DNA of 64,000 bases from Geodermatophilus africanus (GTDB taxonomy: Bacteria > Actinomycetota > Actinomycetes > Mycobacteriales > Geodermatophilaceae), in assembly GCF_900107105.1 (NCBI RefSeq), contig NZ_FNOT01000001.1, forward strand, positions 516,045-580,044, written 5' to 3'. Shown in pieces: positions 1 to 10,820 of this stretch. Positions within the stretch are counted from its first letter, which is position 1. Every line of letters starts with the position of its first letter. The notes under the pieces are model-generated. The model was not told the DNA's origin. It saw nothing but the letters and a program-made list of their open reading frames with translations, and did not search any database. The position numbers were made by a program, and so were the translations under genes.

Positions 1-188
1 GTGCCGCCGGCCATCGTGGCCAGCAGCAGCTCCCACGGCGGGAGCCCGCCCGAGGCCAGCATCATCGCCGGCAGGGTGGTGACCAGGAGCAGCTCGATGA
101 TCCGCGGCTTGGTCAGCGCCACGTAGCCGCGCACCCGGGCCGACAGGCGGCCCGCCTGCACGGCCGGTCGTTCGGAGAGCGTCGTCAC
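1..188 (-). CDS. ctaB: Protoheme IX farnesyltransferase (heme O synthase), N-terminal part
   Basis: Only the first 62 codons are in the window; the gene runs off the left edge. The membrane enzyme transfers a farnesyl group to protoheme IX to make heme O for terminal oxidases. The visible N-terminus has a short polar leader, then the motif [20 protein letters not shown], which is the prenyl-acceptor entry motif and first membrane segment of UbiA/CtaB proteins. Start is GTG at 188 (protein begins [11 protein letters not shown]). It is divergent from tkt, an arrangement common in actinobacteria. The active-site Asp-rich motifs lie outside the window, so the name rests on the N-terminus and the neighbourhood. 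Confidence 0.85.
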   Translation of the reverse strand, partial: MTTLSERPAVQAGRLSARVRGYVALTKPRIIELLLVTTLPAMMLASGGLPPWELLLATMAGG

Positions 189-556
189 CGGGCGGCCACC
201 GACCGGGCGGCGGCACACGCGCAGGGCACCACCGGGCACCTGGACAGCACGGGGTCCCTTTCGACCGGGGACGGGAGAACGGCCCAACTGTAGCCCGCGG
301 CCGCCCCCCTCCCCGGGCGGCATGACGAGGGTCTCGTCCGCTGCGCGGACCACTAGGGTCCATCACGTTGGTGCTGCGCACGCAGCGGGTAGGGCCCACG
401 TCGACGACGACGGTGCGTCCTGGTCCAGGGCACCGGACCGGGACGGACGCGAGGCCGGTCGCTGGCGCCGGGCACCGTCGTCCGCCCGGGTCAGACGAGG
501 TCGCCGCACGTCGCCCGGGTGGACCCGCACGGCCGACCCGAGGGAGCACGACACAC
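189..556. promoter_or_regulatory. Divergent ctaB/tkt intergenic region
   Basis: No convincing gene lies in these 368 bases. The region must hold the divergent promoters of ctaB and tkt. A -10-like TACAGT on the minus strand lies at 288-293 (ctaB side) and a -10-like TAGGGT on the plus strand near 354-359 (tkt side); neither has a clear -35. A small perfect hairpin (GACGAG ggt CTCGTC) lies near 324-338. A purine-rich ribosome-binding site (GAGGGAG, about 540-546) sits 10 bases before the tkt ATG and fixes that start. Confidence 0.35.
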
Positions 557-2770
<2,214 letters not shown>

Positions 2771-2800
2771 GGACCCTGTCGCCCCGCGACCCTCGGAGAA

Positions 2801-2854
2801 GGACCCCGTCCTCCTCACCGCTCGCAAGCTCGCGGCGAGCCTCGGGACGGGGCC
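2801..2854 (+). repeat. Dispersed hairpin repeat, copy 1
   Basis: 54-bp element with inverted ends: GGACCCCGTCC at the left and GGGACGGGGCC at the right, around a core CGCTCGCAAGCTCGCGGCG. It lies 30 bases after the tkt stop, in tkt orientation, and ends just before the tal ribosome-binding site. A degenerate half-end (GGACCCTGTC) is at 2771-2780. It matches copy 3 in reverse complement almost base for base. Probably a folded terminator or processing hairpin between tkt and tal. Confidence 0.8.
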
Positions 2855-2886
2855 ACACGATCACCCATCGAGAAGGGCAAGTGACC

Positions 2887-3993
2887 ATGGCACAGAACGA
2901 GAAGCTGGCCGAGCTGTCGTCGGCCGGGGTCGCCGTCTGGCTCGACGACCTCTCCCGCGACATGATCCACGGCGGCAAGCTGCAGTCGCTGGTCGACGAG
3001 CGCTCCGTGGTCGGCGTCACCACCAACCCCACCATCTTCGCCGCGGCGATCAGCGGGTCGGAGTCCTACGACGACCAACTGCACGCGCTCGCCGTGCGCC
3101 AGGTGAGCGTGGAGGAGGCGCTGCGCACCATCACCGCCGCCGACGTCCGGGACGCCTGCGACCTGCTGGCACCCGTGGCGCAGCGGCAGCCCGGCGACGG
3201 CCGGGTGTCGCTGGAGGTCGCGCCCGGCCTCGCGCACGACACGGATGCCACGGCCGCGGAGGCCGCGCACTTGTGGTGGCTGGTCGACCGGCCGAACCTC
3301 TACATCAAGATCCCGGCCACCGAGGAGGGTCTGTCGGCGATCACGTCGTCCATCGCGCGGGGCATCAGCGTCAACGTCACCCTCATCTTCAGCCTCGAGC
3401 GGTACCGGGCGGTCATGGACGCCTACCTCTCCGGGCTGGAGCAGCGGCTGGCCGAGGACGCCGACGCCGACCTGTCGGGCATCGCCTCGGTGGCCTCGTT
3501 CTTCGTCTCCCGCGTCGACAGCGAGATCGACAAGCGGCTGGACAAGGCCGGCGCCGACCCCTCCCTCAAGGGCAAGGCCGCGCTGGCCAACGCCCAGCTG
3601 GCCTACCAGGCCTACGAAGAGGTCTTCTCCTCCGACCGCTGGAAGGCCCTCGAGGCGAAGGGCGCCCGCCCGCAGCGGCCGCTGTGGGCCTCCACCGGCG
3701 TGAAGAACCCCGACTACTCCGACACGATGTACGTCAGCGAGCTGGTCGCGCCGGGAACCGTCAACACCATGCCCGAGAAGACGCTCCAGGCCTTCGCCGA
3801 CCACGGCAGCATCGGAACCCCGGTGCAGAAGAGCTACGACGAGGCCGCGTCGGTCATGACGTCGATCGCCGACGCCGGGGTCGACCTCGACGACGTCTTC
3901 CGCGTGCTCGAGGACGAGGGCGTGCAGAAGTTCGTCGACTCGTGGGACGAGCTCACCGAGTCGGTGCGCACCGAGCTGCAGGACAAGGCCTGA
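2887..3993 (+). CDS. tal: Transaldolase
   Basis: Class I aldolase-type enzyme of the non-oxidative pentose-phosphate branch; transfers a dihydroxyacetone unit from sedoheptulose-7-phosphate to glyceraldehyde-3-phosphate. 368 residues, normal for the longer actinobacterial transaldolases. Visible motifs: [14 protein letters not shown] near the N-terminus, TTNPTIF, and the Schiff-base lysine in [14 protein letters not shown] 2887 follows AAGGGC at good spacing; a GTG two codons upstream (2881) is a possible alternative. It sits between tkt and zwf in the same orientation. A 19-bp perfect hairpin follows the stop. Confidence 0.97.
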   Translation: MAQNEKLAELSSAGVAVWLDDLSRDMIHGGKLQSLVDERSVVGVTTNPTIFAAAISGSESYDDQLHALAVRQVSVEEALRTITAADVRDACDLLAPVAQRQPGDGRVSLEVAPGLAHDTDATAAEAAHLWWLVDRPNLYIKIPATEEGLSAITSSIARGISVNVTLIFSLERYRAVMDAYLSGLEQRLAEDADADLSGIASVASFFVSRVDSEIDKRLDKAGADPSLKGKAALANAQLAYQAYEEVFSSDRWKALEAKGARPQRPLWASTGVKNPDYSDTMYVSELVAPGTVNTMPEKTLQAFADHGSIGTPVQKSYDEAASVMTSIADAGVDLDDVFRVLEDEGVQKFVDSWDELTESVRTELQDKA

Positions 3994-3999
3994 CCCCTC

Positions 4000-4043
4000 G
4001 GGTCCCCGTGTGCCCGGCCGCGCCGCCGGGCACACGGGGACCC
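4000..4043 (+). terminator. Strong intrinsic-type hairpin after tal
   Basis: Perfect 19-bp inverted repeat (4000-4018 with 4025-4043) with a 6-base loop, starting 7 bases after the tal stop. There is no T-tract, as is usual in high-GC actinobacteria. It suggests that much transcription ends here and that zwf-opcA-pgl may have its own promoter in 4044-4216. Confidence 0.8.
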
Positions 4044-4216
4044 GCGCCGTCGCGGCCGGGCGCCGCCGCCGGTGCGCGGTGCGCCGCGGCGCGCCGGCCC
4101 GCCACCCGAGCGGGCGCCCAGCCGGGACGGACAATCGACGCAGTGCCGCACTCCCCCGCCGTCCGGTGCACCGCCGGGCCGGTCGACGGGTCCCCTCCAG
4201 ACACCGAGGACAATCC

Positions 4217-5734
4217 ATGATTCCCAACCCGCTGCGCGACCCGCGGGACCGGCGGCTGCCCCGCGTGCCCGAGCCCTGCGCCCTGGTCGTCTTCGGCATC
4301 ACCGGGGACCTCGCCCGGAAGAAGCTCCTGCCGGCCGTCTACGACCTCGCCAACCGCGGGCTGCTGCCGACCAACTTCGCCCTCTTGGGCTTCGCCCGCC
4401 GGGACTGGGGCGACGAGGACTTCGCCGAGCTGGCCCGCTCCGCAGCGCAGAAGGCCGCCCGCACCCCGTGGCGCGAAGAGGTCTGGGAGCGGCTGGCCGG
4501 CAACGTGCGCTTCGTGCAGGGCTCCTTCGACGAGGACAACGCCTTCGACCAGCTGGCCGCCACCCTCGGCGAGCTCGAGGGCACCCACGGGATCGGCGGC
4601 AACGCCGCGTTCTACCTGTCCATCCCCCCGGCGATGTTCCCGGTGGTGCTCAAGCAGATGCAGCGCACCGGCATGGCCGACAGCACCCCCGACCGCTGGC
4701 GCCGGGTGGTCGTGGAGAAGCCGTTCGGCACGGACCTGGCCTCCAGCCGCACGCTCAACGGGCTGGTCGACTCGGTGTTCAGCGCCGAGGACGTCTTCCG
4801 CATCGACCACTACCTGGGCAAGGAGACCGTCCAGAACCTCATGGCGCTGCGGTTCGCCAACACGCTGTTCGAGCCGGTCTGGAACGGTCACCACGTCGAC
4901 TCGGTGCAGATCACGATGGCCGAGGACGTCGGCATCGGCGGACGGGCCCAGTTCTACGAGCAGACCGGCGCCGCCCGCGACGTGCTGCAGAACCACCTGC
5001 TGCAGCTGCTCGCCCTCACCGCGATGGAGGAGCCGGTCGAGTTCTCCGCCGACGAGATCCGCACCGAGAAGCTCAAGGTGCTGCGCGCGGTCTCGCTGCC
5101 CGAGGACCTCGCCGCCTTCGCCGTCCGCGGCCAGTACGAGCAGGGCTGGCTGGCCGGCCAGCGGGCCACCGGCTACCGGCAGGAGGACGGCGTCGACGCG
5201 CACTCCACCACCGAGACCTACGCCGCCGTCCGGCTCGGCGTGGAGACCCGGCGGTGGGCGGGCGTGCCGTTCTACCTGCGCACCGGCAAGCGGCTGCCCC
5301 GCCGGGTCACCGAGATCGCGCTGGTGTTCAAGCGCGCGCCCCACCTGCCCTTCGCCGACACCGACACCGAGGAGCTGGGCAACAACCAGCTGGTGATCCG
5401 CGTGCAGCCCGACGAGGGGATGACCCTCAAGTTCGGGTCGAAGGTGCCCGGCAGCGTGATGGAGGTCCGCGACGTCGCGATGGACTTCCTCTACGGCGAG
5501 CAGTTCACCGAGGCGAGCCCCGAGGCCTACGAGCGGCTGCTGCTCGACGTGCTGCTCGGCGACGCCACTCTTTTCCCCCGCAACCACGAGGTCGAGGCCT
5601 CCTGGGCGGTGATCGACCCGCTCGAGGAGTTCTGGGCGGGGACGACGCCGCAGCCCTACCGGGCCGGCGAGTGGGGGCCGCGCGCGGCCGACGAGATGCT
5701 GGCCGCCGAGGGCCGCCGGTGGCGGCGACCGTGA
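4217..5734 (+). CDS. zwf: Glucose-6-phosphate 1-dehydrogenase
   Basis: Oxidises glucose-6-phosphate to 6-phosphogluconolactone and makes NADPH; first step of the oxidative pentose-phosphate pathway. 505 residues, the usual length. Motifs: nucleotide-binding FGITGDLARKKL near residue 25, the substrate-site RIDHYLGKE, and RTGKRLPRRVTE. The open frame continues upstream to 4010, but ATG 4217 has GAGGA six bases ahead and gives the standard N-terminus, while the upstream part would run through the tal terminator. Followed by opcA, which encodes its activator/assembly factor, 25 bases later. Confidence 0.97.
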   Translation: MIPNPLRDPRDRRLPRVPEPCALVVFGITGDLARKKLLPAVYDLANRGLLPTNFALLGFARRDWGDEDFAELARSAAQKAARTPWREEVWERLAGNVRFVQGSFDEDNAFDQLAATLGELEGTHGIGGNAAFYLSIPPAMFPVVLKQMQRTGMADSTPDRWRRVVVEKPFGTDLASSRTLNGLVDSVFSAEDVFRIDHYLGKETVQNLMALRFANTLFEPVWNGHHVDSVQITMAEDVGIGGRAQFYEQTGAARDVLQNHLLQLLALTAMEEPVEFSADEIRTEKLKVLRAVSLPEDLAAFAVRGQYEQGWLAGQRATGYRQEDGVDAHSTTETYAAVRLGVETRRWAGVPFYLRTGKRLPRRVTEIALVFKRAPHLPFADTDTEELGNNQLVIRVQPDEGMTLKFGSKVPGSVMEVRDVAMDFLYGEQFTEASPEAYERLLLDVLLGDATLFPRNHEVEASWAVIDPLEEFWAGTTPQPYRAGEWGPRAADEMLAAEGRRWRRP

Positions 5735-5759
5735 GCCGGCTCAGCGAGGAGGACCGACC

Positions 5760-6881
5760 ATGACGACGCTCTGGGACACCACTGGCTCCGCGGTGGTCAA
5801 GGAGCTGGCCGCGCAGCGGCGCACCGGCGGCGCCGTGCTCTCCGGCGTCGCGCTGACCCTGGTGGTCGTGGCCGACGAGAACCGGGTGGCCGAGGCCGAG
5901 GAGGCCGCCACCGCCGCCGCCGAGCAGCACCCCTGCCGGCTGCTGATCGTCGTCCGCCGGCAGATCGAGGCCCCGGCCCCGCGACTGGACGCCGAGGTGC
6001 TCATCGGCGGGCGGCTAGGCCCCGGCGAGGCCGTGGTCATGCGCATGTACGGCCGGCTCGCGCTGCACGCCGAGTCGGTCGTCCTGCCGCTGCTGGCCGC
6101 CGACGCGCCCGTGGTGACCTGGTGGCACGGCACGCCGCCGGACCAGCTGTGCACCGACGCGCTCGCGGTGATCGCCGACCGGAGGATCACCGACAGCTCG
6201 ATGGCCGAGGACCAGTTCGCCGCGCTGCGGGCCCGTGCCGAGGACTACGCCCCGGGCGACACCGACCTGGCCTGGACCCGCAGCACCCCGTGGCGCTCCA
6301 CGCTGACCTCGTCGGTCGACGCGGTGTCCGGGCGCCGTGGCGAGGCCGTCCGGGTGCTGGGCGGCCGGGTCGAGGGCGACCCCGGATCCGCCACCGCGCT
6401 GCTGCTGGCCGGCTGGCTGAGCGCGCGGTGCGGCTGCGAGATCCCGGTGGTGTCCGGCGAGAAGCGGCCCGGGCCCAGCGGTGTCTCGGCCGTGGCGCTC
6501 GACCTCGACCAGGACGAGCAGGTACGGGTGCAGGCCGACCGGCGCGGCGGGGCGGTCATCTCCCAGCCCTACCGGCCGGAGGCGATGGTGGCCCTGCCCG
6601 ACCGGCAGCTCGGCGACCTCATCGGCGAGGAGCTGCGCCGGCTCGACCCGGACGAGCCGTTCGCCGAGGCGCTGGAGTCCACGACCGGCATCCCGGACCT
6701 GGCGTACCGCTCCCCCGTGCGCGAGTACGTGTGGTTCGACCCCGCCGAGGAGAACGCCGGCAGCGGCGGCGCGACGCTCCCGGCCGTCCCGCCGGACTCG
6801 GAGGGCACCGACGACGTAGCCCAGCAGGGTGTGGACGACCCCGACCAGGGGGCTCGTGACGCCGGGCAGACCGTCCCGTGA
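5760..6881 (+). CDS. opcA: Glucose-6-phosphate dehydrogenase assembly protein OpcA
   Basis: Family of redox-linked activators/assembly factors of glucose-6-phosphate dehydrogenase in actinobacteria and cyanobacteria. 373 residues, beginning MTTLWDTTGSAVVKELA, with the conserved LPLLAADAPVVTWWHG segment near residues 105-120. Strong ribosome-binding site (GAGGAGGACC) ahead of ATG 5760. It lies directly between zwf and pgl, the typical actinobacterial order. The acidic C-terminal tail after about residue 330 is poorly conserved. Its TGA overlaps a GTG of the downstream frame (GTGA, 6878-6881). Confidence 0.93.
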   Translation: MTTLWDTTGSAVVKELAAQRRTGGAVLSGVALTLVVVADENRVAEAEEAATAAAEQHPCRLLIVVRRQIEAPAPRLDAEVLIGGRLGPGEAVVMRMYGRLALHAESVVLPLLAADAPVVTWWHGTPPDQLCTDALAVIADRRITDSSMAEDQFAALRARAEDYAPGDTDLAWTRSTPWRSTLTSSVDAVSGRRGEAVRVLGGRVEGDPGSATALLLAGWLSARCGCEIPVVSGEKRPGPSGVSAVALDLDQDEQVRVQADRRGGAVISQPYRPEAMVALPDRQLGDLIGEELRRLDPDEPFAEALESTTGIPDLAYRSPVREYVWFDPAEENAGSGGATLPAVPPDSEGTDDVAQQGVDDPDQGARDAGQTVP

Positions 6882-6921
6882 CGCTGCCGCCCGGCGACCG
6901 GATCGCCGCCCGGCTGAGCGA

Positions 6922-6977
6922 GGACCCTCCTGCCTCCCACCGCTCGGACGCTGGCAGCGGGCCCCTGCAGGAGGGCC
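6922..6977 (+). repeat. Dispersed hairpin repeat, copy 2 (opcA/pgl junction)
   Basis: 56-bp copy with inverted ends GGACCCTCCTGC and GCAGGAGGGCC. It starts 40 bases after the opcA stop, in opcA orientation. Its right end supplies the AGGAGGG at 6969-6975 that serves as ribosome-binding site for the likely pgl start at 6980. If the upstream GTG at 6878 were used instead, this repeat would be translated into about 20 non-conserved residues. Confidence 0.7.
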
Positions 6978-6979
6978 AG

Positions 6980-7738
6980 GTGCCGGACGTCGTGATCGAG
7001 CCGGACGCCGACCGGCTGGCCCGCGCGGTCGCCGCCGCGCTGGTCGCCCGGCTGGCCGCGGCGCAGGCGGTGCACGGGACGGCGTCGGTCGTCCTCACCG
7101 GCGGGGGCATCGGCACCGCCGTTCTCCAGCGGGTCGCCGACCTGGTCCGAGAGCCGGCGCGCGAGCGGGTGGACTGGACCGCCGTCGACGTCTGGTGGGG
7201 CGACGAGCGCTGGGTGCCGGCCGACGACGAGGACCGCAACGAGCTCGGGGCGCGGCGCGCGCTGCTGGACCCGGCCGGCGTCCCGGAGGAGCGCATCCAC
7301 GCGATGCCGGCCTCCGACGCCGGTTTCGCCGAGCCCGAGGACGCCGCCGACTGGTACGCCGGGCAGCTGGCCGCCGCGGCGCCGGAGGGCGAGCCGCTGC
7401 CCCGCATCGATCTGCTGCTGCTCGGCATGGGCCCCGAGGGGCACGTGGCATCCATCTTCCCGGGGACGCCGGCGGTCTCCGACGAGCGCCCGGTGGTCGC
7501 CGTGCGCGACTGCCCCAAGCCGCCGCCGACCCGGGTGAGCCTGGGCTACCCCGCGATCAACGCCGCCGAGGAGGTGTGGCTGCTCGTCTCCGGCTCGGCG
7601 AAGTCACCGGCCGTGGCGCGCGCGCTGACCAGCGGCGCCACGCCGGACGAGCTGCCCGCGGCCGGGGTGCACGGGCGCCGGGCGACGCGCTGGCTGCTGG
7701 ACGCCGAGGCCGCCGCGGAGCTCGACGCCCGCAGCTGA
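6980..7738 (+). CDS. pgl: 6-phosphogluconolactonase
   Basis: Hydrolyses 6-phosphogluconolactone to 6-phosphogluconate, the step after zwf. 252 residues from this start, the usual family length. Motifs: WWGDERWVPADDEDRNE, and GMGPEGHVASIFPGTPAV containing the catalytic His region. Two starts are possible. GTG 6878 overlaps the opcA stop (GTGA) but adds 34 residues encoded by a dispersed repeat. GTG 6980 follows AGGAGGG by 5 bases and begins directly at the conserved VVIEPDADRLARAV. I prefer 6980. Either way it is translated as the last gene of the zwf-opcA-pgl unit. Confidence 0.92.
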   Translation: MPDVVIEPDADRLARAVAAALVARLAAAQAVHGTASVVLTGGGIGTAVLQRVADLVREPARERVDWTAVDVWWGDERWVPADDEDRNELGARRALLDPAGVPEERIHAMPASDAGFAEPEDAADWYAGQLAAAAPEGEPLPRIDLLLLGMGPEGHVASIFPGTPAVSDERPVVAVRDCPKPPPTRVSLGYPAINAAEEVWLLVSGSAKSPAVARALTSGATPDELPAAGVHGRRATRWLLDAEAAAELDARS

Positions 7739-7840
7739 GCCCAGCCGGGTCCGGGGCCCTGGTGGGGCGGCCGGCCGGCGAGCACACTGCGGCCCACGAT
7801 CGGCGGCAGCCCGGCCGCCGTCCTCCCCGTGGAGCCCGCG

Positions 7841-7999
7841 ATGACGCACTCCGCCCCGGTCCTCCGCCGCACACCCCGTCCGATGCGGGACGTCGTCCGC
7901 GAGCTACCGCCCGGGCACCTGGGCTGCTACTGGAACTGGGAACGGGCGGCCTGGGTGGCGTACACCGCCCTGCCGCATCCGCGCCCGCCACACGAGTGA
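7841..7999 (+). CDS. Small hypothetical protein (52 aa)
   Basis: Short frame from ATG 7841 to TGA 7997-7999, with GGAG seven bases upstream. The predicted protein starts MTHSAPVLRRTPRPMRDVV and has a Trp/Tyr-rich patch (HLGCYWNWERAAWVAYTALP). It has no signal peptide or membrane segment. It lies just after pgl and converges on rbpA. I recognise no family. The coding evidence is the ribosome-binding site, the aromatic composition (unusual for random GC-rich frames) and the fit into the gap. Confidence 0.45.
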   Translation: MTHSAPVLRRTPRPMRDVVRELPPGHLGCYWNWERAAWVAYTALPHPRPPHE

Positions 8000-8043
8000 G
8001 GCCATCGGCCCCCTACAGGCCCCTCCGCAGGGGGCCGTCGCGC

Positions 8044-8097
8044 GGCCCCGTCCCGAGGCTCACCCCGAGCCTGCGAGGGGTGAGGAGGACGGGGTCC
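8044..8097 (-). repeat. Dispersed hairpin repeat, copy 3
   Basis: Reverse-orientation copy, nearly identical to copy 1 when read on the minus strand: GGACCCCGTCCTCCTCACC at its 5' end and GGGACGGGGCC at its 3' end. It starts 27 bases after the rbpA stop, in rbpA orientation. A further inverted repeat (GGCCCCCTAC near 8018 with GCAGGGGGCC near 8036) lies beside it. Confidence 0.8.
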
Positions 8098-8124
8098 TCC
8101 TGCGGGGGTGGGCAGAAGGTCCTC

Positions 8125-8466
8125 TCAGGCGCCGCGGCGGGCCCGGAGCTTGGCCAGCGCCTCCTCGAGCAACGCGTCGCCGTCGGCGTCGCTGCGCCGC
8201 TCGCGGACGTAGGCCAGGTGGGTCTTGTACGGCTCGGTGCGCGGCGCGGGCGGCGGGGCCGCTTCGTCCTGACCGGCCGGCAGGCCGCACCGCGGGCAGT
8301 CCCACAACTCGGGCACCTCGGCGTCGGAGGCGAAGGAGACCTGCGTCTCGTGCCCCTGGGCGCACCAGAACGGCACCCGCCGGCGGGGCGCGGCCTCGCC
8401 GCGCTCGGCCTCGCCCATCGGGCCCGCGCCCACCCGCGTGCCGCGGATCGCGTTACCACCAGCCAC
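8125..8466 (-). CDS. rbpA: RNA polymerase-binding protein RbpA
   Basis: Actinobacterial transcription factor that binds the beta subunit and the principal sigma factor and stabilises the open promoter complex. 113 residues. Begins MAGGNAIRGTRVGAGPMGE, the typical RbpA N-terminal tail. The zinc-binding knuckle is visible as FWCAQGHET and WDCPRCGLPAG, followed by the C-terminal sigma-interaction helix region (KTHLAYVRERRSDADGDALL). GTG start at 8466. Located downstream of secG, a common actinobacterial neighbourhood. A -10-like TAGACT lies about 55 bases upstream. Confidence 0.96.
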   Translation of the reverse strand: MAGGNAIRGTRVGAGPMGEAERGEAAPRRRVPFWCAQGHETQVSFASDAEVPELWDCPRCGLPAGQDEAAPPPAPRTEPYKTHLAYVRERRSDADGDALLEEALAKLRARRGA

Positions 8467-8518
8467 CAGTGCCCCCTGTGCCTCTCAGCGGTCGGCGGCC
8501 GCGAGTGGCCGCCGGGGC

Positions 8519-8524
8519 AGTCTA
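8519..8524 (-). promoter_or_regulatory. Candidate -10 element for rbpA
   Basis: TAGACT on the minus strand, 53 bases before the rbpA start, between copy 4 of the repeat (which would end secG transcription) and rbpA. A matching -35 is not clear, so this is only suggestive that rbpA is transcribed on its own. Confidence 0.3.
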
Positions 8525-8684
8525 TGGCCTCGATCTTGGCGCGGAGAGGACTTTGGTCCCGATGACCTCGGCGTTCACCGCGGGCACGTGCTCGGACGGC
8601 CGCGCGTCAGGGCCCGGCCCCCTGCAGGGTCCCGCCGCGAGCGTGGTGACGTGCTGGCACGGCCCCCGTCCAGAGGCTCGCCGC

Positions 8685-8726
8685 GGCCCCGTCCCGAGCG
8701 CGTGCAGGGTGGGGAGGACGGGGTCC
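8685..8726 (-). repeat. Dispersed hairpin repeat, copy 4 (shortened)
   Basis: Minus-strand copy with the GGACCCCGTCCTCCCC end 4 bases after the secG stop and the GGGACGGGGCC end at 8685. The core is shorter and degenerate. An extra copy fragment of the second sequence type (GGCCCCCTGCAGGGTCCCGC) lies at about 8615-8640. Confidence 0.65.
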
Positions 8727-8730
8727 TTCT

Positions 8731-8964
8731 TCAGACCTTGAGCAGGATGCCCAGGGCGATGATGCAGACCGTCCAGACGAGCCCGATGAGAACCGTCAGC
8801 CGGTTGAGGTTCTTCTCCACCACCGAGGACCCGGACAGCTGCGAGGAGACCGCACCGCCGAACATCGAGGACAGGCCCCCGCCCTTGCCGCGGTGCAGCA
8901 GGATCAGCACCACGAGGAGCACGCTGGTGAGCACCAGCAGCACGTTGAGGACCAGCTCGACCAT
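8731..8964 (-). CDS. secG: Preprotein translocase subunit SecG
   Basis: Small accessory subunit of the SecYEG channel in the cytoplasmic membrane. 77 residues with two membrane segments (about 1-24 and 53-75) joined by the conserved cytoplasmic loop LHRGKGGGLSSMFGG. ATG 8964 is preceded by GGAG. The expected place is directly after tpiA; here a 1.8-kb binding-protein gene is inserted between them. The frame on this strand continues upstream to 9702 only as an out-of-frame shadow of that gene. Confidence 0.95.
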   Translation of the reverse strand: MVELVLNVLLVLTSVLLVVLILLHRGKGGGLSSMFGGAVSSQLSGSSVVEKNLNRLTVLIGLVWTVCIIALGILLKV

Positions 8965-8999
8965 GCTCCGAGGGTAACCGACCCGTCGCGCCCGGCCGG

Positions 9000-10787
9000 T
9001 CAGCGGACGCCGGCGGTCGCCAGGTCGTAGCTCGTGTACGGCGCCATCACCACGCCGTTGCGCAGCCGCTGGCCGGCCAGCAGCTGCACGCGCGACTCGG
9101 CCAGCGGCACGTACGCACCGGTCGCGGTGGCCGCGGTCGCCACCTCCCGCCAGGCGGCGCGGGTGGCCTCGGGGTCCCCGGCGGCCGCCCGGGCGGCGTC
9201 GATCAGACCGTCGATCACGGGGTCGGCCAGCCGGGCGAAGTTGGTGTTCCCGACGGTGCTCACCGACCGGCCGTCGACCAGCGGCACGAGGAACGAGCCG
9301 GGGGTCGGGAAGTCGGCGGTCCAGGTGGCCAGCACGATGCCGATGCGGTTGTCGCGGACGCGGTCGGGGTTGCCCACCTCGGTCGCGTAGAAGCTCGGCG
9401 CGTCCAGGGGCCGGACCTCGGCGCGGATGCCGATGCGCGACAGCTGCCCGGCGACCTCCTCGGCGACGGCCACTCCGACGGGTGCGTCCGGGACGGCGAG
9501 CACGGTGTCGAAGCCCGCCGGCTGCCCGCAGGTGGCCAGCGCCTCCTCGGCCGCGGCCGGGTCGGCGGCCGGGTCGGGGTCCTCCGGCCCGCCCGCCACA
9601 CCGCTCGGCCACAGCTGCGACGTGCGCTCCGCCTCCGCGGGCCCGCCCAGCACCTCCTGCACCGCGGCGCGGTCCACGACGGCGGCGACCGCGGCCCGGC
9701 ACGCGGGGTCGGTGAACGGCGCCACGTCGGTCGGCAGCGCCAGCAGGCGGACGACGTTGTTGGGGACCTCGTCGATCCGGTCCCCCAGGGGGACCTCACC
9801 GCCGGTGTCCTCGCCCAGCCGGGCCGTCGTCGGCGCCTGGATGCCGGCACCGGAGACGTCGACGTCGGCCGAGCCGGCCAGCAGCGCCTGGTCCCGCTCC
9901 ACCCCGGTCATCCCGGTGCGCACGACGACCCGGTCGGCCAGCGCGGTGCGGACCTCGTCCGTCGCCGGGTCCCACTGCGGGTTGCGCTCGAGCACGATGC
10001 CGGTGACGTCGTCCTGCGTGGCGACCGCGTAGGGGCCGGAGGACACCGGGTCGCGGCCGTAGTCGGCGCCGGTGTCGCTGTCGGCCGGCACCGGGCTGCT
10101 CGAGGGCAGCGCCATGACGTAGGGGAAGTCCGGCTGCGGCGAGCGCAGCCGGAAGGTGAGGGCGCGGTCGTCGGGCGTCTCGACCGAGGCCAGGCCCAGC
10201 CGGCCGGAGGTCTCGTCCTGGTACGGGCCGGCATAGGGGTTGGCCGGGTCGTCGAGCAGCTCGACGACGCGGGTGGGGCCGCCGACGACGACGTCCGAGG
10301 CGAAGGAGCGCTCGATGCCGTACTTCACGTCGCGCGAGGTGATCGGCGCGCCGGTTTCGAACCGGACGCCCTCGCGCAGGGTGAACGTCCAGGTCAGGCC
10401 GCCGTCCGGCGTGGTGCCGAGGTCCGTGGCCAGGTCGGGCACCAGCTCCCCGGTGCGGCCGGGCTCGGTGGAGTAGGTGACCAGGGTGCGGGTGTAGAGC
10501 CGCATGAGGTTCCACACACCGGGCAGGTACGACCGCTGCGGGTCGAGGTTGTCGACCTCGCCGGTCACCACCCGCAGCGTGCCCCCGGTGGCGTCGGACG
10601 GCGCCCGGACGCCGGTGACGCCGGCGTCGGGACCGCCGCCGAAGACGGGGAGCGAGGGGCCGTCCTCACCGGCGTTCGCGCAGCTGACCGCCACCCCGAC
10701 CACCAGCAGGACGACGGCGGCGATGCCGGCCACCCGGCCGCGGGTGCCCCGCAGCCAGGCCGGGCCCCGCTCCAGCGTGCTGTCCAC
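9000..10787 (-). CDS. ABC transporter substrate-binding lipoprotein, family 5 (peptide/nickel type)
   Basis: 595-residue extracytoplasmic binding protein of the SBP_bac_5 family, which captures peptides or similar ligands for an ABC importer. N-terminus: positively charged leader, a hydrophobic stretch at about 19-35 and a cysteine at residue 36 in VAVSCANAG. This is a slightly degenerate lipobox (Ala at -3), so lipid attachment is likely but not certain. Then GGTLRVVTGEVDNLDPQRSY, the family's start motif, and ELVPDLATDL with TWTFTLREGVRFETGAPI. GTG start at 10787, 33 bases after tpiA. No permease or ATPase genes accompany it. It lies between tpiA and secG, so it may be co-transcribed with glycolytic genes. 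Confidence 0.9.
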   Translation of the reverse strand: MDSTLERGPAWLRGTRGRVAGIAAVVLLVVGVAVSCANAGEDGPSLPVFGGGPDAGVTGVRAPSDATGGTLRVVTGEVDNLDPQRSYLPGVWNLMRLYTRTLVTYSTEPGRTGELVPDLATDLGTTPDGGLTWTFTLREGVRFETGAPITSRDVKYGIERSFASDVVVGGPTRVVELLDDPANPYAGPYQDETSGRLGLASVETPDDRALTFRLRSPQPDFPYVMALPSSSPVPADSDTGADYGRDPVSSGPYAVATQDDVTGIVLERNPQWDPATDEVRTALADRVVVRTGMTGVERDQALLAGSADVDVSGAGIQAPTTARLGEDTGGEVPLGDRIDEVPNNVVRLLALPTDVAPFTDPACRAAVAAVVDRAAVQEVLGGPAEAERTSQLWPSGVAGGPEDPDPAADPAAAEEALATCGQPAGFDTVLAVPDAPVGVAVAEEVAGQLSRIGIRAEVRPLDAPSFYATEVGNPDRVRDNRIGIVLATWTADFPTPGSFLVPLVDGRSVSTVGNTNFARLADPVIDGLIDAARAAAGDPEATRAAWREVATAATATGAYVPLAESRVQLLAGQRLRNGVVMAPYTSYDLATAGVR

Positions 10788-10820
10788 ACCACCCGCTCCC
10801 CGCCTGTCCGGCGGCGGCGG

